Both the position numbers and the translations under genes were made by a program. The notes under the pieces were generated by a model, which saw only the letters and a list, made by a program, of their open reading frames with translations, did no database searches and had not been told where the DNA came from. From Alkalinema sp. CACIAM 70d (GTDB lineage: Bacteria; Cyanobacteriota; Cyanobacteriia; Leptolyngbyales; Leptolyngbyaceae), in contig MUGG01000112.1 in the NCBI GenBank assembly GCA_002148405.1, positions 1 to 64,000 of the forward strand: a stretch of 64,000 nt of DNA, given 5' to 3'. Positions 53,482 through 62,378 of this stretch are shown here, piece after piece. Position 1 is the stretch's first letter; each line of letters opens with the position of its first letter.

Positions 53482-54558
53482 CTACAGCAAATCTTGATAG
53501 GCTGGATTTTCCTGCAAAGTCTTCAAAATGGCTTTGATTTCCTGGGTGCGATCTTTTTTCACAATTAGCGTTACTTTGCCATCTCGCACAATCACGGTGT
53601 CTTCTAGCCCGATCGTCACAATCAGATCATCCTCTTGGGTCGCGTAGAATAATGCGCCGCGTGTATCTAAACCCACATGCTGCGCCAATTCAACATTGGG
53701 ATTCTCACTTTTCAGCAGCCGTTCGATCGCGCCCCAATCCCCCAGATCATCCCAACCAAAGGTGACGGGGAGCACGCAAGCCCGTTGGGTTTTTTCCATC
53801 AACGCATAGTCGATGCTTTTTTTCGGCACTTCAGCGTAGGCAGCAGTTCCCTCGGCTTCTAACGGTTTGACAATTTCCGGCGCGTGCTGGCGGAGTTCTT
53901 GCAGCGCAGTTTTAGCCTGAAAGACAAACATGCCCGCATTCCAGCTAAAGCAACCTTGCTGAATAAAGTCCTCAGCAGTGGCCCGATCGGGTTTTTCCGT
54001 AAAGCGCACGACTTGGTTCGCGGGATAGGTATTGCCCGTAGCGGCCTCGTACTGGGCGATCGGCTTACCTTGCTCAATATAGCCGTAGCCCGTCGAAGCA
54101 TAGGTCGGTTGGATCCCCAAGGTGACAATCGCCGACTCTTGCAACGCCAAATGCTGGGCTGCCAGCAGCGTTTCCGCAAAGCGATCGGGATCTTCAATCC
54201 AATGATCCGCTGGGAAAAAGCCGACAACTGCTTGATCTCCGTAGCGTTTAGCCACTTCCAGCGTACTCCACGCCACCGCTGGAGCCGTATCCCGCCCTTC
54301 CGGCTCCACCAGCAAATTTTCGGGCGGCAAATCGGGCAACTGTTCCCGCACCCCATCCGCCAAGTGCGACGCCGTCACGACCCAGAGGTTTTCCCAGCCT
54401 TGGGCCGGCTTGAGTAGGCGGTAGGCAGTGGTTTGTAGGAGGCTTTCACCACTGCCGTCTAGGCTGAGAAACTGCTTGGGACGATGCTTCCGACTGAGGG
54501 GCCAGAAACGCTCACCCTTTCCACCAGCTAAAATTACGGAAATTAGGGGTTGGGTCAT
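53482..54558 (-). CDS. manC: Mannose-1-phosphate guanylyltransferase
   Basis: Makes GDP-mannose from mannose-1-phosphate and GTP, feeding polysaccharide and glycoconjugate synthesis. The 358-residue protein has the nucleotide-binding motif ILAGGKGERFWPLSRK (about 9-24), FFPADHWIEDP, FTEKPDRATAEDF and SWNAGMFVFQAK. The single nucleotidyltransferase domain without a fused isomerase is normal in cyanobacteria. GDP-mannose could supply the GT87 and other transferases of this window, though this is inference. ATG 54558. Confidence 0.96.
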   Translation of the reverse strand: MTQPLISVILAGGKGERFWPLSRKHRPKQFLSLDGSGESLLQTTAYRLLKPAQGWENLWVVTASHLADGVREQLPDLPPENLLVEPEGRDTAPAVAWSTLEVAKRYGDQAVVGFFPADHWIEDPDRFAETLLAAQHLALQESAIVTLGIQPTYASTGYGYIEQGKPIAQYEAATGNTYPANQVVRFTEKPDRATAEDFIQQGCFSWNAGMFVFQAKTALQELRQHAPEIVKPLEAEGTAAYAEVPKKSIDYALMEKTQRACVLPVTFGWDDLGDWGAIERLLKSENPNVELAQHVGLDTRGALFYATQEDDLIVTIGLEDTVIVRDGKVTLIVKKDRTQEIKAILKTLQENPAYQDLL

Positions 54559-54805
54559 AGTTAGTCAACGTTACGTTGCAAAATTAATAAATTGGGCAGG
54601 GCATGGGACACAAACAGCCTAAAACCCATCACGGGGATTCAGCCGTGGATTCAGCATCTCCTTATAGATTTAACATCCTCAAGATTCGGGCGCAGTCAGG
54701 ATGTGCACCCCCAATTCGCCCCCTATCTTAGGAAAGACTTGAGCCGTGCACCTAGCAAACACTGGATATTTAATGATTTTTCCTAGGTTTTCGCATCTTA
54801 CGATC

Positions 54806-54827
54806 GATGCATGAAGGATGCATGAAG
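54806..54827. repeat. Perfect 11-bp tandem duplication
   Basis: gatgcatgaag at 54806-54816 and 54817-54827. Confidence 0.9.
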
Positions 54828-55036
54828 ATTGGGGAAAGATTAATTGTGAAAAAGACAAAATATTATTCTACAGCTAGATTTTATTCCCCAGTTAGAAATC
54901 CGTCAGTCAATCAGTTACATAGCCCGTCAGATATATAGTTCATCTGAGTTCTAAGGTCTTTGTCCTTAAGATTGCCCTTCTGGCCTCTGGGAATCTCGCT
55001 GGAGCCATTCCGTTAAGAGAATTGGGAACTTGAAGC

Positions 55037-55062
55037 AGATCACTGAGGTAGATCACTGAGGC
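55037..55062. repeat. 13-bp tandem duplication
   Basis: agatcactgaggt (55037-55049) and agatcactgaggc (55050-55062), one mismatch. Confidence 0.9.
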
Positions 55063-55137
55063 GGACACCGAGAAAAAGCACTGGGGTCGTGACGATCGTT
55101 CATGGCCTTAAGACCTGTGGCTCAAAATCTACAGCTC

Positions 55138-55169
55138 AAAGCAACCGATCCTGAAAGCAACCGATCGTG
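55138..55169. repeat. 16-bp tandem duplication
   Basis: aaagcaaccgatcctg (55138-55153) and aaagcaaccgatcgtg (55154-55169), one mismatch. Confidence 0.9.
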
Positions 55170-55408
55170 ATAGGGTAACAGCCTTGAGGGACAGCAACAT
55201 TCAAATTTGAGGCTGCACCGACGGTAAACCTAACGTTTACTAGTTTTTACTAGTTGCTTACTAGTTACTAGGTAGCTTAGTAGCTGCTGAAGATAGGAAG
55301 CCTTACAGAAACTTTCCGGTTAAAACCCCGTCTAGCTCGTTGTCCGGATCAATGCCTCCCACTGGGGAATTTTCTTTACAGGCAAAACATTCATAAGCAC
55401 GACGCTGT

Positions 55409-55473
55409 TGAATTGCCCAGGTGAATTGCCCAGGTGAATTGCCCAAGTGAATTGCTCAGATGAATTGCTTAGA
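55409..55473. repeat. Five-copy 13-bp tandem repeat
   Basis: Units tgaattgcccagg (55409-55421 and 55422-55434, identical), tgaattgcccaag, tgaattgctcaga and tgaattgcttaga. Divergence rises steadily from left to right, as expected if new copies arise at one end. Confidence 0.95.
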
Positions 55474-55555
55474 CAGTTTGCTGGAGAAGCGATCGGATCT
55501 CAAAGTTCAAGATAGTTCTAAAGAAATTCGTTAGGATTGACAGGGTTGCTCCGTC

Positions 55556-55596
55556 AGATACGTTGGATTGGATACGTTGGATACGTCGGATACGCT
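55556..55596. repeat. 9-bp repeat array just upstream of the LCP start
   Basis: A longer first unit agatacgttggatt (55556-55569), then ggatacgtt (55570-55578), ggatacgtc (55579-55587) and ggatacgct (55588-55596), ending 17 bp before the LCP start codon. In frame it reads as Asp-Thr repeats, which explains the false N-terminal extension. Confidence 0.9.
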
Positions 55597-55612
55597 AGAT
55601 CTTCAATGTGGT

Positions 55613-57022
55613 ATGAGGCTTGTGAAACCATTGGCGAACCATTCATCCTCTCAATCTCGTTCTAATCGAGGAAATTCCAACCCATTTGCTCGGAAAACTA
55701 GCTCGTCGTCCATGGTTCCTAAATGGCGCTCCCCCCTGACTCAATCCATTGTGCAAGGACTGTCATTAATCCTCACAGCCGTGGCCGCCGCTGGAGCTGG
55801 ATCCTTTCTGGCTGTCACGATGCCGCTTCCAGGTGCTATTTCGCCCCATGAGGGGCAACGCCTGCTAGGAGATCTGATCAAAAGTGGTTTTCAGTACCAA
55901 ATTACCCGCCCCGTGACAGTACTGGTGATGGGGATCGATCGGGTGCCAGATGCCAAGGATGGCAGCGATAGCATTTTTTCTGGCCGCAGCGACACCATGC
56001 TCCTTCTGCGCATTGACCCGGATCAGCAAACTGTCAACTTGCTCTCCATTCCTCGGGATACCCAAGTGGACATTCCGGGCGTTGGGGTCACCAAAATTAA
56101 CCAAGCTAACGCCAGCGGGGGGCCGGCTTTAGCCAAAAGGGTCGTTAGCCAGACCTTGAACAGTATTGAAGTCGATCGCTATGTGCGGATCAGTACCGAT
56201 GCCTTTAAGGAACTGGTGGATCAGTTGGGGGGGGTCAAGGTTTACGTCCCTGAAGACATGTCCTACCAAGACAAAACCCAAAAACTTTTCATTGACCTTA
56301 AGAAAGGTTGGCAAACCTTGGATGGCGACCAAGCAGAACAGTTTGCCCGCTTTCGCCACGATAACTTTGGGGACATTGGCCGGGTTCAGCGGCAGCAGAC
56401 GTTACTAAAAGCACTGCGATCGCAGATTAGTTCGCCCTTGGTATTTCCCCGTGTTCCAGGCATTTTGAGCACGATGCAAAAGTACATCGACACCAACCTC
56501 AGCTTCGAGGAAATGCTAGCCTTGGTCAACTTCGGCCTTAAATTAGATCAAAAAAACGTCAAGATGGTGATGCTGCCAGGACGATTTAGTGGGCCTAACG
56601 AATTTCGCGCCAGTTACTGGATTATGAATGAGGCTGGACGCGATCGGGTGATGAAGCAGTACTTCGATCAAGGTACTAGCACCTCCGAGGAAACTTCGAT
56701 CGCCAGCCTACGCATTGCCGTTCAAAATGCCTCCAGCAACCCCGAAGCGGGCAAAGAGGTGATTGGTGAATTGCTCCAGTTGGGTTATACCAACGTTTTT
56801 GCGATCGACCCTTGGTCTGAGACCCAACAGCAAACCCAAATTATTGTGCAAGGTGGCCAATTGGAGTCTGCGGAAACGCTGAAAAAGATGCTACAGCTTG
56901 GCTCCGTGGAAGCTAGTTCCACGGGGGATTTGGAGTCTGATTTAACGCTTCGGATTGGGGAAGATTGGAATTCCCACAAGACCACAGCCTCAGGTTCAGA
57001 TAATGCTAGCAAATCCCGTTAA
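55613..57022 (+). CDS. LytR-CpsA-Psr (LCP) family protein with LytR_C domain
   Basis: LCP proteins attach glycopolymers from lipid carriers to peptidoglycan. The 469-residue protein has a Ser-rich cytoplasmic N-terminus, one helix (about 45-68), the LCP catalytic domain (about 100-300: VLVMGIDRV, GRSDTMLLLRIDP with catalytic Arg/Asp, LLSIPRDTQV, INQANASGG, ARFRHDNFGDIGRVQRQQ) and a C-terminal LytR_C domain (about 370-445: LRIAVQNASSNPEAGKEV). ATG 55613 (MRLVKPL) was preferred to TTG 55568, whose extra residues come from a DNA repeat. Followed by a pentapeptide gene in the same direction. Confidence 0.92.
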   Translation: MRLVKPLANHSSSQSRSNRGNSNPFARKTSSSSMVPKWRSPLTQSIVQGLSLILTAVAAAGAGSFLAVTMPLPGAISPHEGQRLLGDLIKSGFQYQITRPVTVLVMGIDRVPDAKDGSDSIFSGRSDTMLLLRIDPDQQTVNLLSIPRDTQVDIPGVGVTKINQANASGGPALAKRVVSQTLNSIEVDRYVRISTDAFKELVDQLGGVKVYVPEDMSYQDKTQKLFIDLKKGWQTLDGDQAEQFARFRHDNFGDIGRVQRQQTLLKALRSQISSPLVFPRVPGILSTMQKYIDTNLSFEEMLALVNFGLKLDQKNVKMVMLPGRFSGPNEFRASYWIMNEAGRDRVMKQYFDQGTSTSEETSIASLRIAVQNASSNPEAGKEVIGELLQLGYTNVFAIDPWSETQQQTQIIVQGGQLESAETLKKMLQLGSVEASSTGDLESDLTLRIGEDWNSHKTTASGSDNASKSR

Positions 57023-57096
57023 CGGAGAACACGGAGAACTCCTCAGGCCGCCGGAAATTCCCGCCATAATGAAAGCAGCATGTTTCGAGGGTAACC

Positions 57097-57675
57097 ATGT
57101 CTCGTACTCACTCTTTCGCTGAAGTTTTCGCGGGCTTTTCTTCGGGTAATGGCTTCTTGTCTGGGCGCTCATGGTTCCATCGCCTCCTGATTGCAGGGGT
57201 AATTTTTCTGTTAGCGATCGCCCTTGTTTTACTAGACGGCAGATCGTTGGCCCTGGCCCAATCCAAAACCATCAATTACTCCAGCACGGATCTAACAGGC
57301 CGAGACTTCTCCAAGGAAGATTTGGAAGGGGCAGTCTTTGTGGGCGCAGAGCTGCGTAATGCCATCTTTCAAGGTGCAAACCTTAAGGGAGCGATGTTTA
57401 CGAAAGCCAATTTGTTAGGGGCTGACCTCAGCAATGCTGACTTGACCGATGCTCTCCTCGATCGGGTGACGTTCTACAAAGCCAATTTGCACAATGCCGT
57501 CTTAACGGGAGCAACAATGACTTTGACCATTATGGATGAAGCGGATGTAACCAATGCCGACTTTACCGATGCCATCGTCGATCGCTATGTCGTGAAACAG
57601 TTGTGCGATCGAGCTACGGGCAAAAATCCTATCACAGGGGTCGATACAAGGGAGAGTTTGGGTTGTCGTGAATAG
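57097..57675 (+). CDS. Exported pentapeptide-repeat protein
   Basis: A 192-residue protein with an N-terminal hydrophobic segment (about 29-48) and a likely signal cleavage near LALAQS (about 50-55). The right-handed beta helix consists of A(D/N)LxX repeats: LTGRDFSKEDLEGAVFVGAE, LRNAIFQGANLKGAMF, ANLLGADLSNADLTDALL and so on to about residue 165. The C-terminal tail has two Cys (QLCDRATG, SLGCRE) that could form a disulfide. This layout matches thylakoid-lumen pentapeptide proteins of unknown role. Confidence 0.88.
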   Translation: MSRTHSFAEVFAGFSSGNGFLSGRSWFHRLLIAGVIFLLAIALVLLDGRSLALAQSKTINYSSTDLTGRDFSKEDLEGAVFVGAELRNAIFQGANLKGAMFTKANLLGADLSNADLTDALLDRVTFYKANLHNAVLTGATMTLTIMDEADVTNADFTDAIVDRYVVKQLCDRATGKNPITGVDTRESLGCRE

Positions 57676-58492
57676 CAGAGGGCTCAAATTCTAGTACACG
57701 AAATTATAGTAGGGAGATATACTGTTTAAAGGTACGAAAATCAATGCTTAAAGAAGATATTTTCAAGATATGAATTAATACGGATTATTTACTGAGAAAT
57801 TGCCTGTTTTCCCCAAAAAACTCGCTTCATCATTCTAATAGTTATGTTCTCTAATTGTTTCATTATCAACAAAGTTGATTTATTCATTAAATAGCACTGA
57901 TTTAAGTCTAGTTTGACAGCTGAGTTCCTTGACCAGTTGGACTCTGGTAATACCAGTTTTACCCTATGTCAATACCATTCATTCATCAGTTGATTCAGAT
58001 ATCATTCCCTTGCTTCGATCGATCATTGATTAAAAATAATAGGGGGGCATTCCTCCCAACATTCTTAATTCCCTCCTATCAGTCTTGGTAGTCATCAATT
58101 GCTTTAGAGGTCAGAAAGGCGATTTAAGCAAGTTGCGTTGAACATCCGCAACTTAGGGTCACTTATACGGGGTGAAAGTCAATCTATTTAAGACACTCAC
58201 AGAAGAACCCAACTCAAGAAATTAACTGAAGAAATTAAAAGTTAAACCTAAAAATTACCCAGTTAGAAGTTACAACCAAATTAGAATTTTCAGTTTGCGG
58301 ACTGTTTCGCACTTGATTAATTCACTAGGAAGAAACTTGTACTGAACTTTAGAAGGACTTTATCGAGGTGTGATAAGGTTTACTAATCTCTATCGACAGC
58401 TGATGTATCGATTGCACCATTAATTGATCGTCGGCTTCCCCCCATGTTTTCAGGGAGTGCAAGTCGTCTCTTGAAGGAGTGTGCTAGTAATC
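57676..58492. other. AT-rich 0.8-kb gene-free region upstream of marR
   Basis: No gene or repeat array of note. The AAGGAG at 58474-58479 near its right end is the ribosome site of the MarR gene. Confidence 0.5.
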
Positions 58493-59011
58493 ATGATGAT
58501 GACAGAACGTGCAGAGGATTTAGCCGTCGATCATTCGACTCGGGACTTGACAGATTCAAAGCAAGGACATAGATTTCCCTTTATGGCTGTTCTACGCGAA
58601 TTAGTAAGAACCTATCAAGCGTTTTGCATTGTTGATGAGCCCCATATTCGATCGCTGGGTTTAACATCTCCCCAATTTGATGTGATCTGCACCCTAGGCA
58701 ATACCGAAGGCATGATGATGCACGAGCTAGCGGCTAAAACGTTAGTCACAAAGGGAACCCTTACAGGAATTGTCGATCGGCTGGAAGCCAAAGGTTTGGT
58801 GCGCCGTGAAGTTCCTCCGAACAATCGTCGCTGCTTTATCGTTAAGTTAACCCAAGAGGGTGACCGTGTTTTTCAGCGCGTGTTTCCGGAACACATGATG
58901 TTCTTGAAAGAGCGGTTCGACCAATTGAATGAAGCCGACTTGGCAGGCATTACTTCCGCATTACAAAAGTTACGATCGATTTTTCAGCCGATCGATGCAG
59001 CCCAAGATTAA
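58493..59011 (+). CDS. MarR-family transcriptional regulator
   Basis: A 172-residue winged-helix regulator. FVICTLGNTEGMMMHELA-like (here FDVICTLGNTEGMMMHELA), KTLVTKGTLTGIVDRLEAKG (recognition helix) and LVRREVPPNNRRCFIVKLT (wing) are diagnostic. N-terminal 25 residues are acidic and variable. AAGGAG at 58474-58479 lies 13 bp before ATG 58493; a GTG at 58481 is too close to it. Ligand and targets are unknown. Confidence 0.92.
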   Translation: MMMTERAEDLAVDHSTRDLTDSKQGHRFPFMAVLRELVRTYQAFCIVDEPHIRSLGLTSPQFDVICTLGNTEGMMMHELAAKTLVTKGTLTGIVDRLEAKGLVRREVPPNNRRCFIVKLTQEGDRVFQRVFPEHMMFLKERFDQLNEADLAGITSALQKLRSIFQPIDAAQD

Positions 59012-59106
59012 TGATTGGGTCAGTCTACAATCAACTAATTGATTGATAACACGAACTTTCATTAAACATCATTTGTCAGTCAGGATGCAGGAAGCCAATA
59101 ACTGAG

Positions 59107-60459
59107 TTAATTCCCATTGAGGGTTTGCACGGTAATAACCTGCGGGGGCGTCGCGTCGGGAGGATAGAGAAAATCAAACTGAACCAAACGCCGTTCCTGC
59201 GATCGTAAATTCATGAGGATCAGGGGTTCCCCAGCCTGTCCACGGCGTTGCACCAAATGAACATCTCGCAATTGCGGTAATCCATCATCATCGGTATAGC
59301 GAAGACGCACCGCTCCCCGGAAAAAGACCTGTCGAGGGAGGGGGTCAAAAAAGCGCAAACCTTGCTGAGTATCTTCGCGTTTGAGAGGCGTTTCCACCAT
59401 AATTGCAACAGCTTGCGTGCGATCGCTGGGATTCACCAAGGGCAAAGTTAGGCTATAGCGTACCGTGTAATTGCCGTGGGATTGGTAGGCAGTATCGGGA
59501 TAGCGAACCCGCATTTTAGCGCTTTGATTTTGCTGAGTCCCTAGGGTGCCACGATTCAGCAAGCTGAGGCCATAGGAAAACGTATTTCCGGGTTGAGGGA
59601 TCGTTAAAGTTGTCTGACCTGGATCGGTAATAAGCCCTTTCCATTCTGTGCCCAAAGATACCCCCGCGACTCGACCGTAGATCACTTGCCCCGTGGTTTG
59701 CTCGATCGGCGTGGGAACCCGATCTCGGGGAGTGGAGAGCTCACCTGTTTGGAGTAGATCAGCCCATTCTGCCAAGGTAGGAGGCCGTTCTTGGCCATTG
59801 GCATCATCCTTTGCAAACAATGCCATGCTAGCGAGATAAACAGGCCCTGTACTGCGTAATTTCAGGAGACTCGATCGACCATTTAAGGGAGGATTTAAGG
59901 TTTTCACCGGAATGGGCAGATTCATCAACAGTTGACTCTCACCCGGTGCCAAAGTCAGCGTCGGTGGAAAAATGTCTTGGCGTTTACCTCTCAAGATATC
60001 TTGGGTAATGCGACTACCAGGCCCAGAATAGACATTACCTTCGGGCGTATTGACGTAAGCTGGCAGATCGATGAAAGGTGCATCGGGCTGACTTAGGTAG
60101 CTCGCGGCTTGCAACACATCGATCGTGACCGGTTGGGAACCTGGATTTTGCACCAAAATTCCCAGATACAGGGTACGCAGGTTGTCGGGCGTGCCTTTGG
60201 CAATGTGATGGGCAAACAGGTCAAAGCGACCGGAAAAGGCGTAGTTTAAATGCGCTTCAGGGACGCGCTTACCCGCTTTTGGAAAGGTCGATAGAAGAAT
60301 GCCTTCCTTCAGCACCAGTTCTGGACTATTACTGTTAAAAACAGGCGTTTCATCTAGGTGTCCCGGCAAACTCCGCATTTCCTGAGGCCGCAAAATTTCC
60401 TGAGGGGCGGGGGCAGGGGTTGCTTGGGCCACGATCAGACCTGAAAGAAAAGACAGCAT
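59107..60459 (-). CDS. DUF3370 exported protein
   Basis: A 450-residue cyanobacterial protein beginning with a short hydrophobic signal (MLSFLSGLIVAQA), followed by the family motif LRPQEMRSLPGHLDETPVFN, GRFDLFAHHIAKG, LYLGILVQNPG and YVNTPEGNVYSGPGSRI. Mostly beta-rich, likely periplasmic or outer-membrane associated; function unknown. ATG 60459 was preferred to the open frame to 60519 because it puts the signal at the N-terminus. It converges on the MarR gene. Confidence 0.86.
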   Translation of the reverse strand: MLSFLSGLIVAQATPAPAPQEILRPQEMRSLPGHLDETPVFNSNSPELVLKEGILLSTFPKAGKRVPEAHLNYAFSGRFDLFAHHIAKGTPDNLRTLYLGILVQNPGSQPVTIDVLQAASYLSQPDAPFIDLPAYVNTPEGNVYSGPGSRITQDILRGKRQDIFPPTLTLAPGESQLLMNLPIPVKTLNPPLNGRSSLLKLRSTGPVYLASMALFAKDDANGQERPPTLAEWADLLQTGELSTPRDRVPTPIEQTTGQVIYGRVAGVSLGTEWKGLITDPGQTTLTIPQPGNTFSYGLSLLNRGTLGTQQNQSAKMRVRYPDTAYQSHGNYTVRYSLTLPLVNPSDRTQAVAIMVETPLKREDTQQGLRFFDPLPRQVFFRGAVRLRYTDDDGLPQLRDVHLVQRRGQAGEPLILMNLRSQERRLVQFDFLYPPDATPPQVITVQTLNGN

Positions 60460-60910
60460 AGACTCGACTGGGAGAACACATCCACAATACACATCTACAA
60501 TACACCCCACAATACCCAACGCAAGACAGGAAAATCAATCGATCGTATGATTAACCCGATCGAGCTACTGACTGTCGGAATCGTTGGAAGGCTCAAGGGA
60601 GAACTATTGCTAGAAAAGCCGTCAGCTCTGACCAAATCCTTTGTGAACAATTATCAACAACCCTCAAAAATCATCAACACCGCCTGAAAACGATGAACCA
60701 ATATCCCAAACTGGCACAGTGGATCAGAAATTTCTTTTATCATTCCTGTAGCAGACTTTAGTTTTTGGAGTATTTTTTGCAGTCGCTTGCACAGTTGCTT
60801 ACACAGTCGCTTACACAGTCGTTCTTGCAGTTGTTTACACAGTTATTAGTTTACACAGTCGTTCTTGCAGTTTTTACCCCTTCCCCTGTTTCGTGCTCTG
60901 GAGACCCACC
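60460..60910. other. Intergenic region between DUF3370 and the TIR gene
   Basis: Gene-free. The right third is a 12-bp repeat array (60780-60877); the left part must hold the DUF3370 promoter. Confidence 0.6.
60780..60877. repeat. Array of 12-bp units directly upstream of the TIR gene
   Basis: Units cagtcgcttgca, cagttgcttaca, cagtcgcttaca, cagtcgttcttg, cagttgtttaca (60780-60839), a longer cagttattagtttaca (60840-60855), cagtcgttcttg (60856-60867) and cagtttttac. The array ends 33 bp before the TIR start codon. Confidence 0.92.
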
Positions 60911-61819
60911 ATGACCGACGTTTTTATCTCTTACTCCCGCAAGGATAAGCCCTTTGTCCAGCAACTCCATGGAGCCCTAGCGCAGCAGCAACGCGATATT
61001 TGGATTGGTTGGGAAGATATTCCGATCGCCGCAGATTGGTGGCAAGCGATCGAGCGGGGTATTGAAGCTGCTAATATTTTTCTGTTTATCCTAACGCCCC
61101 ACTCTATTGTTTCTACAGTGTGTAAACAAGAAATTGAACATGCTGTCCATTGCAATAAACGATTGATTCCGGTGGTTCGCGATGATCAGTTTGATGCCAG
61201 CCTAGTTCATCCTGCTCTCAGCCGCCACAACTGGCTTTTCTTTCGAGAATCCGATGATTTTCAGCAAGTGTTTAGGACGCTGACACAGACGATCGAAACG
61301 GATTGGGAACATGTGCAGCAACATACTCGGTTACTAGTTAAGGCGATCGAATGGGAACGCGATCGGGATGACAGCTTTTTACTGCGGGGTAAGGATCTAG
61401 AAGCCAGTGAGCAATGGTACGCAGAATCAGAAAATAAAGATCCCAAACCAACGGAACTTCAACATCAATATATTACTAAAAGTCGTATTGTAGAATCTGC
61501 CAATCAACGCCTTGCGGAAGTTGGGCTGCGGGCAAAACGAATTATTCAAACCAGTACAGTAGTTTCCTTAGGAACGATAGTCGTTGCGGGGTTGACCTTA
61601 TTTTTCACGGTACAGCAAGCAAGACAGGAAGTAACGCAGCTGAACCAAGATATTGCGCGAAAGGAACTTGAAATTGATGTATTGCGAGCACAACTCTCCC
61701 GCGATACCCAAACCGTCAGCCAGGAATTAAAAAAGCTAGGATTCTCAGATGAAAAATTAAAAGTCTACAAAATTCTGAGCCCGAAGTCCTTGCCCAGGAA
61801 TTTAAGCAGGCAAAATTAG
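60911..61819 (+). CDS. TIR-domain membrane protein, N-terminal part of a frameshifted gene
   Basis: The TIR domain (about residues 1-130) starts MTDVFISYSRKDKPFVQQLH, with WIGWEDIPIAADWWQAIERG and VCKQEIEHA, where Glu74 corresponds to the catalytic Glu of NAD-cleaving TIR enzymes. A helical linker, one membrane helix (about 215-235, VVSLGTIVVAGLTLFF) and a coiled coil (240-280) follow. The frame then ends in an unrelated 14-residue tail at 61819, while another frame continues. ATG 60911 has GGAG 8 bp upstream. TIR effectors of this kind act in antiviral or cell-death pathways; here that is inference. Confidence 0.85.
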   Translation: MTDVFISYSRKDKPFVQQLHGALAQQQRDIWIGWEDIPIAADWWQAIERGIEAANIFLFILTPHSIVSTVCKQEIEHAVHCNKRLIPVVRDDQFDASLVHPALSRHNWLFFRESDDFQQVFRTLTQTIETDWEHVQQHTRLLVKAIEWERDRDDSFLLRGKDLEASEQWYAESENKDPKPTELQHQYITKSRIVESANQRLAEVGLRAKRIIQTSTVVSLGTIVVAGLTLFFTVQQARQEVTQLNQDIARKELEIDVLRAQLSRDTQTVSQELKKLGFSDEKLKVYKILSPKSLPRNLSRQN

Positions 61820-62361
61820 CCGATGATTGCTATCAAAAAACACTCAAGCAATTGCAGCAACAGATTAATCCTGAACCACGATCGCCCCAAGCAATTGTCA
61901 ATCAACCCAATGGGAAAGATTTGGAGGCGAAAGAGATTAAGCCCCCTTCACCCGCCCCAGCCGATTCCCCAGGAGCCCTTAAGCCCAACTCAACGACCAA
62001 ACCCGTTCTGCATCGCCAACAACGTATTCAGTTACAATACACACCCGTCGGAGTCAATGCTCAGCATTTCAAAAAGGTATTTGATAAGTTGGGGTTTGAG
62101 CAACAAATTCAGCCAGTATCCCCCTCTAGTCAAATACCGAATACGATTTTGTATGGCTCTCAGGTTAGTCTTGAGGATGTCAAAATTGTGGCCTTTGCAT
62201 TTATTCGCGCAGGGATAGTTTTACGATCGATTCAACCGTTACCGAATGGTGTTCCCAATAAAGAAACCTCTTTCATTAAGGTAGTCGCAGATCAACAATT
62301 TCAGGACGCAGAACCCTTGAAGGTTAATCAAATCCTACAGGCAGGGTTCCCCTTGCCCTAG
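61753..62361 (+). pseudogene. C-terminal part of the TIR protein, shifted by one base
   Basis: This frame opens after a TGA at 61750-61752 and continues the coiled coil smoothly (SEPEVLAQEFKQAKLADDCY), then a Pro-rich linker and a C-terminal alpha/beta domain (RIQLQYTPVGVNAQHFKKVF, PNTILYGSQVSLEDVKIVAF, FIRAGIVLRSIQP). Adding one A to the five-A run 61752-61756 joins both parts into about 483 residues. The C-terminal domain recurs, as far as I recall, in cyanobacterial signalling proteins with a PTNAIWYG-like motif, but has no firm name. The break may be a mutation, an assembly error in a homopolymer, or a slippage site. Confidence 0.7.
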
Positions 62362-62378
62362 TGCTTAGTCAGGGAACG

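Larger units (their letters stand above)
54559..55612. other. 1-kb gene-free region packed with tandem duplications
   Basis: No gene seen. Six unrelated tandem duplications sit here (54806, 55037, 55138, about 55236, 55409, 55556), the densest group in the window. It separates manC from the divergent LCP gene and holds both promoters. Confidence 0.75.

Noticed and set aside
61748..61790. Programmed -1 ribosomal frameshift in the TIR gene
   Set aside because: No canonical X XXY YYZ slippery heptamer is in frame and no clear downstream stem was seen; a one-base deletion in the A run is simpler.
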